This document shows positions 15,677-23,520 of a DNA stretch of 64,000 nucleotides, piece by piece. Where the stretch lies: positions 124,001 through 188,000 of the forward strand of contig NZ_FXTI01000005.1 in assembly GCF_900182565.1 (NCBI RefSeq), in the 5' to 3' direction. The first letter of the stretch is position 1, and each line of letters starts with the position of its first letter. Source of the stretch: Melghirimyces algeriensis (GTDB lineage Bacteria; Bacillota; Bacilli; Thermoactinomycetales; DSM-45169). Under the pieces are notes generated by a model. The model was not told the DNA's origin. It made no database searches and saw nothing but the letters and a program-made list of their open reading frames with translations. The position numbers and the translations under genes were made by a program.

Positions 15677-16997
15677 TTTGGAATCCCTCCGATCCCGTAC
15701 AGCATTGTTTTTGCTGCATTTGATTATAGTTGTTCAATATTCTTCCAGCCTTCACCGCAATCATACTGAACGAAGCCGCATCGCTGATCCCATGCGTCTT
15801 TTCCGTCAAACCATTGACAAAAATCCGGGGTTGAAAATGATTCTTCGTTTCCAGCTGATAATCTTTCGTAATCAATAAGTCTCCTTCCTGATCCGTTAAG
15901 AGATATTCACGTAATGGCTCAAGCATAAAGGGGATTTTTTCTTCCATAAACCCTGTACACAAGATCACCTTATCCGACATGACGTTCTGTTCGGAGGCGT
16001 TGTATTTATCCCGGATGGTTAACTGATACCTCTCATCCATCGGTTTAACGTGTGAAATCTCTGAGCACTTTGTCACATGAATCCGTTTTTTTCCCATGAT
16101 ACTTTCCTCATATACTTTCCAATAAAGCTCATGGCTGACATCTGCATCAACAGCAGAATAATTTGTAAAAATAATCTCATTCAAAAGGTCCATCCGCTGA
16201 TCTTTGGACAAAGAATAAAAGTAATCCGTGAATTTCGGGAAAAAGACTTCATTGCTGAAATGTCCCAAATCATACAAACGAAATCCGGTATTTCGATTGA
16301 TCGAGTAGATCTGGGAGTCAGGAAATTGATCGGCCAAGTAAAGAATAATCTCAATCGCATTTTGCCCTGACCCAACAACCGTAAATGTATAGTTTTTATT
16401 TTTATCCAAGGAAACGATTCGGCTTTTAAATGTGGTGGAATGAAAAATGTCTGATCCAATATGTGGCAAAAATGCTGACGGAATATTGGGTCTTCTTCCT
16501 GTGCTGAGCACTATGTTTTTGGCTGCATATTCCTTTTTTTCATTGCTTAAACGGTCGCGGGCAACCACTTTTACCCGGTCGACTTGATCTCCTTGTCGAA
16601 CAGGCTCAACCTTTAAAACTTCCTGATTGTAAAGAGTATTTTCCGATACTTGCTCAGCTACCCATTTCACATAATCAGACCACTCAATCCGTCCAGGCGT
16701 GCCACCAATGAGTCCAAAGGAAAAGATGCGATCCTTTTCTTTTAAATAGTTTGCAAAGGTATATTTGCTTCGCGGATTGCGTGGAGTGGCGAAATCACGG
16801 AAAAAGTGATGTTGAATATCGGTCCGGGGCAAAAGCATTTCCGGTTGCCATTCCGAATTGGGCTGTTTTTCAAGAAAGAGAACATTTCCTTGATTCCATC
16901 TGCCATTGGCTTCTTCTTCATCTTTCATCGCTGTCGCCAGTGCAATTCCTGCCGGTCCAAAACCCAAACCCAAAAGATCATAGACATGGTTGCTCAT
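15645..16997 (-). CDS. L-lysine N6-/L-ornithine N5-monooxygenase (flavin, NADPH-dependent)
   Basis: The 450-residue N-hydroxylating monooxygenase has FAD motif LLGLGFGPAGIALATAM (8-24), NADPH motif FTVVGSGQNAIEI (205-216), and the C-terminal ATGY-like and TEKTHGISDAASFSMIAVKA segments of the SidA/IucD/PvdA family. It hydroxylates the side-chain amine of lysine or ornithine. IucD-type enzymes feed hydroxamate siderophores, but no siderophore synthetase, acyltransferase or NRPS is present. The neighbouring cupin and MetRS-like genes point to N6-hydroxylysine as substrate for N-N bond formation. It is the first gene of the operon; ATG 16997 follows GGTGGGAG. Lysine rather than ornithine preference is inferred from context only. 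Confidence 0.9.
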   Translation of the reverse strand: MSNHVYDLLGLGFGPAGIALATAMKDEEEANGRWNQGNVLFLEKQPNSEWQPEMLLPRTDIQHHFFRDFATPRNPRSKYTFANYLKEKDRIFSFGLIGGTPGRIEWSDYVKWVAEQVSENTLYNQEVLKVEPVRQGDQVDRVKVVARDRLSNEKKEYAAKNIVLSTGRRPNIPSAFLPHIGSDIFHSTTFKSRIVSLDKNKNYTFTVVGSGQNAIEIILYLADQFPDSQIYSINRNTGFRLYDLGHFSNEVFFPKFTDYFYSLSKDQRMDLLNEIIFTNYSAVDADVSHELYWKVYEESIMGKKRIHVTKCSEISHVKPMDERYQLTIRDKYNASEQNVMSDKVILCTGFMEEKIPFMLEPLREYLLTDQEGDLLITKDYQLETKNHFQPRIFVNGLTEKTHGISDAASFSMIAVKAGRILNNYNQMQQKQCCTGSEGFQNDFVSYFPKS

Positions 16998-17029
16998 CAA
17001 TCTCCCACCTTTTTTGGAAATGTTGTCTG

Positions 17030-17100
17030 TTTCACTATTAATATATCATTAAATGGAAAGATTTCTAATAAATTATAGTTATTATTATTTTTTTTCATAA
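17030..17100 (-). promoter_or_regulatory. AT-rich promoter region of the biosynthetic operon
   Basis: Divergent spacer between the N-hydroxylase gene and splB. On the minus strand TATAAT (17072-17077) sits 17 bases after the weak hexamer TTATGA (17095-17100) and an A-tract. A second candidate, TGATATATT, gives an extended -10 at about 17039-17047. Which is used cannot be decided. The rest of the spacer to 17236 is AT-rich and must hold the splB promoter. Confidence 0.4.
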
Positions 17101-17248
17101 AAAAAAGATACTTTTAAATTCAATTTTTTATCGCATCTCCTTCATTCATGCCGTTTTTACTGACATTCTACCCCGCATTGAAAAGGTAAAAAATAACAGG
17201 TTTTTTCTTAAAAGCAACACTTCATCTTATATATATGAGGTGAAGCAA

Positions 17249-18274
17249 ATGAAACCGTTCCAACCTGAACTCATTTTTTTTGAACCGGATGCTCTTACAT
17301 ATCCTTTGGGAAAAGAGATCTATGAAATGTATAAGGATACAGGCATTCCCATCAAGGAGACCACATCCCACAACCAAGTACGTGGAATTCCGGGAGAGTC
17401 AGAACTTCAAAAATATCGGGCAGCCAAAAAAACGCTGGTCGTCGGTGTAAGGAAGACATTGAAATTTGAACCATCCAAACCCTCAGCAGAGTACGCCATT
17501 CCCCTGGGAACAGGATGCATGGGGCATTGCCACTATTGCTATCTCCAAACCACTATGGGGCGTCGACCCTATATCCGGGTCTATGTCAACTTGGACGATA
17601 TATTTGACAGGGCGCATGCGTATATTCTGGAACGCAAGCCAGAAATCACACGCTTTGAGGCAGCTTGTACGTCCGACCCGGTGGGCGTGGAACATATTAC
17701 AGGGTCATTAAAAAAGGCAGTGGAATTCATGGGGAAGCAGGAATTGGGAAGATTGCGCTTTGTTACAAAATATAGTACTGTTGATTCCTTATTGGATGCC
17801 GATCACAATGGACATACTCAGTTTCGTTTCAGTCTAAATGCGGATTATGTAGTCAAGCATTTTGAACCGGGAACAGCTCCGCTTCATGAACGAATTGAAG
17901 CAGCAGGTAAAGTGGCCCGAGCCGGTTATTCTCTCGGTTTCATTCTCGCTCCGCTCATCCGTTTTGAAGGTTGGGAAGAAGGCTATGACGCTCTTCTCAG
18001 AAAACTTCGGGAAGAACTTCCCGGAGAGTCCTTGAAGCACTTGTCTTTTGAATTGATCTCCCATCGCTATACCAAAGCTGCGAAAAATATTATCATGGAG
18101 CATTACCCAAAAACAAAACTGAACATGGATGATGAAGAACGGGAAAAAAAGTGGGGACGTTATGGTCGATACAAGTATGTTTATCCCAAAAAAGAATTGA
18201 AGTCGCTCCGCGATTTTATGGAAAACAGAATACAGCACTACTTTCCGGAGTCCAACATTTTATACTTTACATGA
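17249..18274 (+). CDS. splB: Spore photoproduct lyase (radical SAM)
   Basis: The 341-residue enzyme repairs 5-thyminyl-5,6-dihydrothymine (spore photoproduct) in germinating spores with a [4Fe-4S] cluster and S-adenosylmethionine. The cluster motif is C90-X3-C94-X2-C97 (GTGCMGHCHYC), and the conserved radical-quenching Cys is C140 in FEAACTSDP. These numbers match the B. subtilis protein with the ATG at 17249, which also has GAGGTGAA eight bases ahead, so an upstream in-frame GTG at 17240 that overlaps this site is rejected. It is one of the few plus-strand genes and diverges from the biosynthetic operon. Confidence 0.96.
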   Translation: MKPFQPELIFFEPDALTYPLGKEIYEMYKDTGIPIKETTSHNQVRGIPGESELQKYRAAKKTLVVGVRKTLKFEPSKPSAEYAIPLGTGCMGHCHYCYLQTTMGRRPYIRVYVNLDDIFDRAHAYILERKPEITRFEAACTSDPVGVEHITGSLKKAVEFMGKQELGRLRFVTKYSTVDSLLDADHNGHTQFRFSLNADYVVKHFEPGTAPLHERIEAAGKVARAGYSLGFILAPLIRFEGWEEGYDALLRKLREELPGESLKHLSFELISHRYTKAAKNIIMEHYPKTKLNMDDEEREKKWGRYGRYKYVYPKKELKSLRDFMENRIQHYFPESNILYFT

Positions 18275-18312
18275 AAAAACGGGAGAGAGAACCTTGCGAT
18301 TCATCCCTCCCG
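18274..18312 (-). terminator. Terminator after spoIID
   Basis: CGGGAGGGATGAA pairs with TTCTCTCTCCCG (18280-18312) and is followed on the minus strand by TTTTTT. It abuts the splB stop, so the two genes converge on it. Confidence 0.85.
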
Positions 18313-18324
18313 AAAAAGAGTATT

Positions 18325-19365
18325 TCAGCCCTTTTCTTTCCGAGCCAGCTTTTTATTCATTTGGGTTACCTCTACCCCCTGATAATAATAACGCACAATC
18401 TCTTTTGCCTTCTTACCACGGTTCGCCAACAGATTGGCCCCCCATTGACTCATCCCGACCCCATGTCCATAACCTTTGGTAACCAGCGTAATCTGTCCAT
18501 TAGAAAGAGACCATTCAAAGTCAGCGGACGAAAGATCCAATGCTTCCCGAATCTGTCTTCCGGTAAACACCTGATCCCCCACCTGGATTTTGCTGATCTG
18601 CCCTCCTTCTGTCCGTTCTGTCACCTTTATCCACCCATTTCCCGCAGAAGCAGGTACAGATATCTGTTTACCCGTCGATTCCGTCAGACGGCGCGTAAAC
18701 TCTTTCAGTTTAAATTCCTTTTGGTCTTTGTACTTTGGGGATGCTTTATCCCACGGTGAAGGAACACTGCGCAGGTACGGATAGGAGGTGGAAAAATAAT
18801 CTTCTGAATTCTCCGTTTTCCCATTGCTTGTGGAAAAAAACGCAGCATAGATCGGTTTGCCTTTGTAATGAATCACCTGTCCCTTTGTATCCTTCACAGC
18901 TTGATTCACTCGGTTCGAATAGGTTTCGTAATCCTCTCCCCATTTCTCTTTTAGTTGCTCATCAGTCAAGTATACTTGATGATCCACTGTATCGGTTACA
19001 TAAGCCTTTGTTGCTTTTCCTCCCCTCGCCTTCATATCTTCATAGTCTCCACGCAAAAGCCGATCCACAATATAGGTTCGGGCGGCCAGCGCCTGCGCCT
19101 TCAGTGCTTCCAAATGAAAATCAGCTGGCATCTCCGCCGCCACCACTCCGCGTATATATCGCTCCATCGGAATTTTTTTCACTTTTTTTTCTTTGGTCAG
19201 GTATACTTTTATCTCAGGACCAGCATTTAAGGATATATCTTCATCCTGGTCGGAAGGGGATTTCCCATCCAACGGGTCATCATGATCAAAGCTTACCAAA
19301 ATGGCTGGTACGGCAACCATCACTCCGATCAGCACCACTGCAATAAGAAGCAACTTTTTTTGCAA
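18325..19365 (-). CDS. spoIID: Stage II sporulation protein D (peptidoglycan lytic transglycosylase)
   Basis: SpoIID acts with SpoIIM and SpoIIP in peptidoglycan remodelling during engulfment. The 346-residue protein has an N-terminal membrane anchor (KKLLLIAVVLIGVMVAVPAI), the typical MERYIRGVVAAEMPADFHLE, ALKAQALAARTYIV, FFSTSNGKTENSEDYF, and the C-terminal GYGHGVGMSQWGANLLA. The likely start is TTG at 19365 behind GGGAGGCGG, giving the usual length; the frame is open 33 codons further upstream without similarity. It follows murA with its own terminator between, as in B. subtilis. Confidence 0.95.
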   Translation of the reverse strand: MQKKLLLIAVVLIGVMVAVPAILVSFDHDDPLDGKSPSDQDEDISLNAGPEIKVYLTKEKKVKKIPMERYIRGVVAAEMPADFHLEALKAQALAARTYIVDRLLRGDYEDMKARGGKATKAYVTDTVDHQVYLTDEQLKEKWGEDYETYSNRVNQAVKDTKGQVIHYKGKPIYAAFFSTSNGKTENSEDYFSTSYPYLRSVPSPWDKASPKYKDQKEFKLKEFTRRLTESTGKQISVPASAGNGWIKVTERTEGGQISKIQVGDQVFTGRQIREALDLSSADFEWSLSNGQITLVTKGYGHGVGMSQWGANLLANRGKKAKEIVRYYYQGVEVTQMNKKLARKEKG

Positions 19366-19459
19366 TACGATCCGCCTCCCTGTGGTTGTTCGTCTGAAGG
19401 GACAACCTCTTACATAGTCTATGAGGAGACAGAATCCAGTAGAACTTGCCACAAGAAAA

Positions 19460-19490
19460 GACAACTTCAGCCACAGTGACTAAAGTTGTC
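19460..19490 (-). terminator. Bidirectional-looking terminator after murA
   Basis: GACAACTTTAG pairs with CTGAAGTTGTC (19460-19490), followed on the minus strand by TTTTCTT. It lies between the murA stop and the spoIID start. Confidence 0.8.
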
Positions 19491-19504
19491 CTTTTATCGC
19501 TCAA

Positions 19505-20812
19505 TTATGCATATGATTGCTGAACTTCAAGCCCTTCTTTACCGGTATCTGCGGAAACCCGTTCAATATCCGCTCCGAGAGATGCCAGTTTTTCCACTAA
19601 CCGGACATATCCTCGATCAATATGATGCAGTTCTGTCACTTCTGTCGTTCCCTGCGCCACCAGACCCGCAAGAACCAAGGCCGCTCCAGCCCTTAGATCC
19701 GTTGCTTTCACCTGTGCGCCAGACAGCGGATATCCGCCTTCGATCAGAACGGAACGACCGTCAATCTTCATCTTAGCGCCCATCCGTTTCATTTCTTCCA
19801 CATGCATAAAACGATTTTCAAACACCGTTTCCGTAATGATGCTATTTCCCTTCGCGGTCATCAACAAAGCCATCATCTGGGATTGCATATCTGTCGGAAA
19901 GCCTGGATAGGGTAAGGTCTTCACATCCACCGGCTTCAGGGGCTGGTCCGCACGAACGTGTACACCATTTTCCCCTTCCAAAATCTCTACGCCCATCTCC
20001 CGCATTTTGGCAATCAGTGGATTCAAATGATCAGGGATCGCCCCTTCAACAAAGACTTCCCCGCCGGTAATCGCTGCAGCCACCATATAGGTTCCTGCCT
20101 CAATCCGATCCGGAATCACTGTGTATTCCACACCGCGTAAAAAGTCTTTACCTTCCACCCGGATGGTATCGGTTCCAGCACCCCGCACATGACCACCCAA
20201 TGCATTGATGAAGTTGGCCAAGTCAACAATTTCCGGTTCACAGGCAGCATTCTCAATCACCGTGCGTCCTTCGGCCAACGCAGCTGCCATGATGATGTTT
20301 TCCGTCGCTCCCACGCTGGCAACGTCCAGATAGATTCGAGCACCCCGGAGACGGTCAGGCACCGTTCCTTCTATAAAACCCTGACCAATATGAAATTCCG
20401 CTCCCATTGCCTCCAAACCTTTCAAATGTTGGTCAATGGGGCGACTGCCAATTGCACAACCTCCAGGGAGAGGAATTCTGGCATGTTTTTTCCGTGCCAA
20501 AAGAGGACCCATTACTAAAAAGGAGGCCCGCATTTTTCGAACCAGTTCATAGGGTGCTTCCGTTTGTTCCACCGTTTCCGCATTGATTCGAATGGTTTCG
20601 GATTTCTCATCCAGTTCGGTATAGATTCCCATACTGCACAGCAATTGCGTAATGGTTTTCACATCTTCCAACATGGGAATATCCTGAATGAGAATTTCTC
20701 CCCGAGAAGGCAGAATAGAAGCAGCAATGATTGGTAAAACGGCATTTTTAGCACCATGTGTTCGAACTCGCCCCTTCAATCGATTGCCGCCTCTTACAAT
20801 GATTTTGTCCAA
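19505..20812 (-). CDS. murA: UDP-N-acetylglucosamine 1-carboxyvinyltransferase (main copy)
   Basis: First committed step of peptidoglycan synthesis, transfer of enolpyruvate from PEP to UDP-GlcNAc; fosfomycin target. The 435-residue protein keeps K22/N23 (GAKNAVLPI), R95 (KMRASFLVMG), the catalytic Cys119 in LPGGCAIGSRPIDQHLKG, the general base in YPGFPTDMQSQMMAL, and TDLRAGAALVLAGL. It starts with TTG at 20812 behind GGAGGG. It is followed by spoIID and preceded by ywmB, as in B. subtilis (murAA). A second copy at 57993-59240 lacks the catalytic motif, so this is the functional enzyme. Confidence 0.97.
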   Translation of the reverse strand: MDKIIVRGGNRLKGRVRTHGAKNAVLPIIAASILPSRGEILIQDIPMLEDVKTITQLLCSMGIYTELDEKSETIRINAETVEQTEAPYELVRKMRASFLVMGPLLARKKHARIPLPGGCAIGSRPIDQHLKGLEAMGAEFHIGQGFIEGTVPDRLRGARIYLDVASVGATENIIMAAALAEGRTVIENAACEPEIVDLANFINALGGHVRGAGTDTIRVEGKDFLRGVEYTVIPDRIEAGTYMVAAAITGGEVFVEGAIPDHLNPLIAKMREMGVEILEGENGVHVRADQPLKPVDVKTLPYPGFPTDMQSQMMALLMTAKGNSIITETVFENRFMHVEEMKRMGAKMKIDGRSVLIEGGYPLSGAQVKATDLRAGAALVLAGLVAQGTTEVTELHHIDRGYVRLVEKLASLGADIERVSADTGKEGLEVQQSYA

Positions 20813-20832
20813 GACTCTTCCCTCCGAGAATG

Positions 20833-21570
20833 CTAATATTCTATCGTAATGATCGGGGTACCCAAGGTAAGAATCACTTGATCGTCCCTGTCACCAGCCT
20901 TAGCTGCCACCTGAACGTTCATGGTTCCACCCTTGGTTTTCACCCCCCCATTAAAAAAAGGGGTGTGCGCAGAAACACTGGTCATCCGTTTCGTCCGCAT
21001 CGATTCAACTTCACTGGCCTCCAAGTCCTTTAGAACCTGACGAACCAGATGCTCCCGCCCCCGTCCACGCTTTCCAGTCGATTCGGAAATCATTCCCTGA
21101 ATGGAAAAATGGGCACGGGACTGAATACCGAATTCCGGCAACGTCCGATTCAGACGGTTGCGGGCGTCAAACAGATGAGTACGAACCAAACCGTGTCCCT
21201 CAGCACGAATGGCAATATATGGCTTCACAAAAAGAGCATCAGGCCTATCGTTAATAACGGTCAATTCCACTTGAATGTTTCGTTTCCAATTTCCTTTCGC
21301 TTCAAAACGTGTCCCTTCATCCAGGGTTTTGACACGCAATGGCCCCAGTTCCAGCTCATTTGCTAGATCCTGTGCCAAACCCTTCACATCGTCTCCAGAG
21401 ACCTTTTGTTCGATCCGGCTTCCGTAATGCAACATATACGTTTTCACTTTGGCCCCGGTACGATCAAAGGTGCGAATCAGTTTCTCTTCATCATGAGGGG
21501 TTGTCGAAGAAGCGATTAAAAAGATGGATAAAAGCAACAACAAAGGGATTGTTATCCATTTGCGAATCAT
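20833..21570 (-). CDS. ywmB: YwmB-family exported protein (TATA-box-like fold)
   Basis: A 245-residue protein with an N-terminal hydrophobic leader (WITIPLLLLLSIFLIASSTT), probably a signal anchor or cleaved signal, and a soluble domain rich in beta and alpha segments. Position between ywzB and murA matches ywmB of B. subtilis, a family of unknown function in spore formers. I recognise it mainly by context and size. The start is ATG 21570 behind GGAGAGG; eleven upstream codons are open but lie before the ribosome site. Confidence 0.75.
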   Translation of the reverse strand: MIRKWITIPLLLLLSIFLIASSTTPHDEEKLIRTFDRTGAKVKTYMLHYGSRIEQKVSGDDVKGLAQDLANELELGPLRVKTLDEGTRFEAKGNWKRNIQVELTVINDRPDALFVKPYIAIRAEGHGLVRTHLFDARNRLNRTLPEFGIQSRAHFSIQGMISESTGKRGRGREHLVRQVLKDLEASEVESMRTKRMTSVSAHTPFFNGGVKTKGGTMNVQVAAKAGDRDDQVILTLGTPIITIEY

Positions 21571-21645
21571 GGTCCATCCTCTCCCTGTCTCTTTTTCTAC
21601 CATTGTTTACATGACAGGAAAAGGATATACCTAGTGACTCCCCTT

Positions 21646-21888
21646 CTAGCCGAAGAGCGAGCCTACCATTCTCGACCAGCCCATATAATCGATGAGGAAC
21701 GTGGCCAAACCATGACCCAGAATAATGGACAACAATACATACAACACTTTCGCCTGAATGCTTTTTGGATCCCGTAGAAACAAGTCCAGACGAATATTTT
21801 GCAAGACCCACCAGCTTAAAGCAATACTGACTAGGGACAGCAAGATGTTGACGAGTGCAGTAACAGCAAAACCCGTCGCTCCATCCAT
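21646..21888 (-). CDS. ywzB: YwzB / DUF1146 small membrane protein
   Basis: An 80-residue protein with two membrane spans: ALVNILLSLVSIALSWWVLQ and VLYVLLSIILGHGLATFLID, with the family motif LQNIRLDLFL between them and YMGWSRM near the end. Function unknown. In B. subtilis ywzB lies between the atp operon and ywmB; here the nuo operon has been placed in that interval. Start ATG 21888 has AGGAGTG nine bases ahead. Confidence 0.85.
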   Translation of the reverse strand: MDGATGFAVTALVNILLSLVSIALSWWVLQNIRLDLFLRDPKSIQAKVLYVLLSIILGHGLATFLIDYMGWSRMVGSLFG

Positions 21889-22011
21889 AACTATATGCAC
21901 TCCTCGTACAGTGGGTTCACACGATATTCCCATGCTACCCCAAAACGCTGTGAAACGCAACGACTTTTCAAGGATTTGCCACAAATACCAACTCTCCGAC
22001 TGCCTTTCGTT

Positions 22012-23517
22012 TCACTGATGTTGCGTTCCTACGGGAGATAAAGTGGAGACCCAATCCAACTGTCCTATAAAATCCAAGGTCCATTGAGGAAAAAGCCCGA
22101 AAAAAATCGTTCCTGTCAAGGAAACCAGAATCACGGCAACCGCCCCGAACGGAATCGCAAATCTGCCTTTGGAGGAAGGGCGGAAATACATCATCCGAAT
22201 GATTTTGAAATAATAAAAATAGGAAATCACTGTGGTAATCACCATCACAGCTGCAATCCAGAATGTTTGACCTGTGATGGCATGAATCAGAATATAAAAT
22301 TTTCCAAAGAATCCGGCCGTCACAGGGATTCCTGCCAGTGAAACCAGAAAGACCGTCATCGCAACAGCCAGCAAGGGATTTCGCCGGGAAAGACCGGCAA
22401 AGGCGGCCACATCCCCTGTCTTCCCATCCTGCTCCACCACATTTAAAACGGTAAAAGCCCCCAAGGTCATCAACAGGTAAGCCATTAGATAGTAAACCGT
22501 ACTTTCAAACAACATTCCACCGGAAATCACCGCAAGCGGAACCAAGAGATAACCGGCATGGGCCACACTGGAGTACGCCATCAGCCGTTTGGTTTGACTC
22601 TGTCGCAGAGCCCCTGTGTTCCCTACTACCATTGAGACAGCGGAGAGAACCAATAACGCCGGACCCACCACGTCTTGCCATGGACCTGTTTCATAGAGAA
22701 ACAGATAGGTAACGAGAAGAACCCGTAATACGAAGGCAAAAGCAGCCGTTTTAGAAACAACAGCCAAAAATGCTGTCACCGGCGTGGGAGCGCCTTGGTA
22801 CACATCCGGCACCCACATATGAAAAGGTGCAGAAGCCACCTTGAATCCAAACCCAAGAAGCATCAGAAACAGAGACAGAAGAACAAATGATTCATATCCG
22901 CTGTTAAAAGCTTCATAAAGACGTTTCTGCGCCATATACAGATTGGTTGTCCCGGACAGTCCGTAAACAAAGGACATCCCGTACAAAATAAATGCGGAAG
23001 AAACACTGCCTGTGATAAAGTACTTCCAGGCCGCTTCATTGGATGGAAGCCGTTTCCGACGAATACAGGCCAATACGTAGGAAGAGAGGCTTAACAGCTC
23101 CAATCCCACAAAGAGAGTGATCAAATCGGCGGAAGAGGTTAAAATCATCCCTCCCAGCAAAGCGGTTAGCAATAGATAGATATACTCTCCCCCGACATGT
23201 TCCCCTTCTTTCCGGATCTCCCTCAAAAAAGCGAGAAGTACCAACGCCGTACCCGCTAGCAAGATCAGTTTGAACGCTAGCGCAAAATCATCCACCCGAT
23301 ACGTATCTGACAAGATCTCATATGGCGGTTTTCCTACACGCCACAGGGTAAACGCTCCTGCTGTTGCCACAGCCATGATCCCCATCCAACCAAGTATACG
23401 GCGATCTGTTTCCTTTTTCATGAGAAGATCGATCACGGTCAGCAGTGCAGCGGCAACAAGGATCGTCAATTCCGGTGCCATCACCGTCCAGTTGTAATCC
23501 AGAAGATATTTTTCCAT
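22012..23517 (-). CDS. nuoN: NADH-quinone oxidoreductase subunit N
   Basis: A 501-residue antiporter-like membrane subunit of complex I, about 14 spans. Conserved segments include LTALLGGMILTSSADLITLF, VGLELLSLSSYVLA, ASAPFHMWVPDVYQGAPTPV with its essential Lys (GFGFKVASAPFH), SQTKRLMAYSSVAHAGYLLV and SLAGIPVTAGFFGKFYI. It carries one of the proton paths. Last gene of the nuo operon; it starts three bases after the nuoM stop. Confidence 0.96.
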   Translation of the reverse strand: MEKYLLDYNWTVMAPELTILVAAALLTVIDLLMKKETDRRILGWMGIMAVATAGAFTLWRVGKPPYEILSDTYRVDDFALAFKLILLAGTALVLLAFLREIRKEGEHVGGEYIYLLLTALLGGMILTSSADLITLFVGLELLSLSSYVLACIRRKRLPSNEAAWKYFITGSVSSAFILYGMSFVYGLSGTTNLYMAQKRLYEAFNSGYESFVLLSLFLMLLGFGFKVASAPFHMWVPDVYQGAPTPVTAFLAVVSKTAAFAFVLRVLLVTYLFLYETGPWQDVVGPALLVLSAVSMVVGNTGALRQSQTKRLMAYSSVAHAGYLLVPLAVISGGMLFESTVYYLMAYLLMTLGAFTVLNVVEQDGKTGDVAAFAGLSRRNPLLAVAMTVFLVSLAGIPVTAGFFGKFYILIHAITGQTFWIAAVMVITTVISYFYYFKIIRMMYFRPSSKGRFAIPFGAVAVILVSLTGTIFFGLFPQWTLDFIGQLDWVSTLSPVGTQHQ

Positions 23518-23520
23518 TCC

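Noticed and set aside
7198..16997. Hydroxamate siderophore cluster
   Set aside because: The N-hydroxylase resembles IucD/PvdA, but there is no acyltransferase, IucA/IucC-type synthetase, NRPS or iron-uptake gene. The cupin/MetRS-like pair fits N-N bond formation better.
17070..17095. Fur box in front of the N-hydroxylase gene
   Set aside because: The ATAATAATAACTATAATT run looks Fur-like only because it is low-complexity AT sequence; no clean 7-1-7 inverted repeat.
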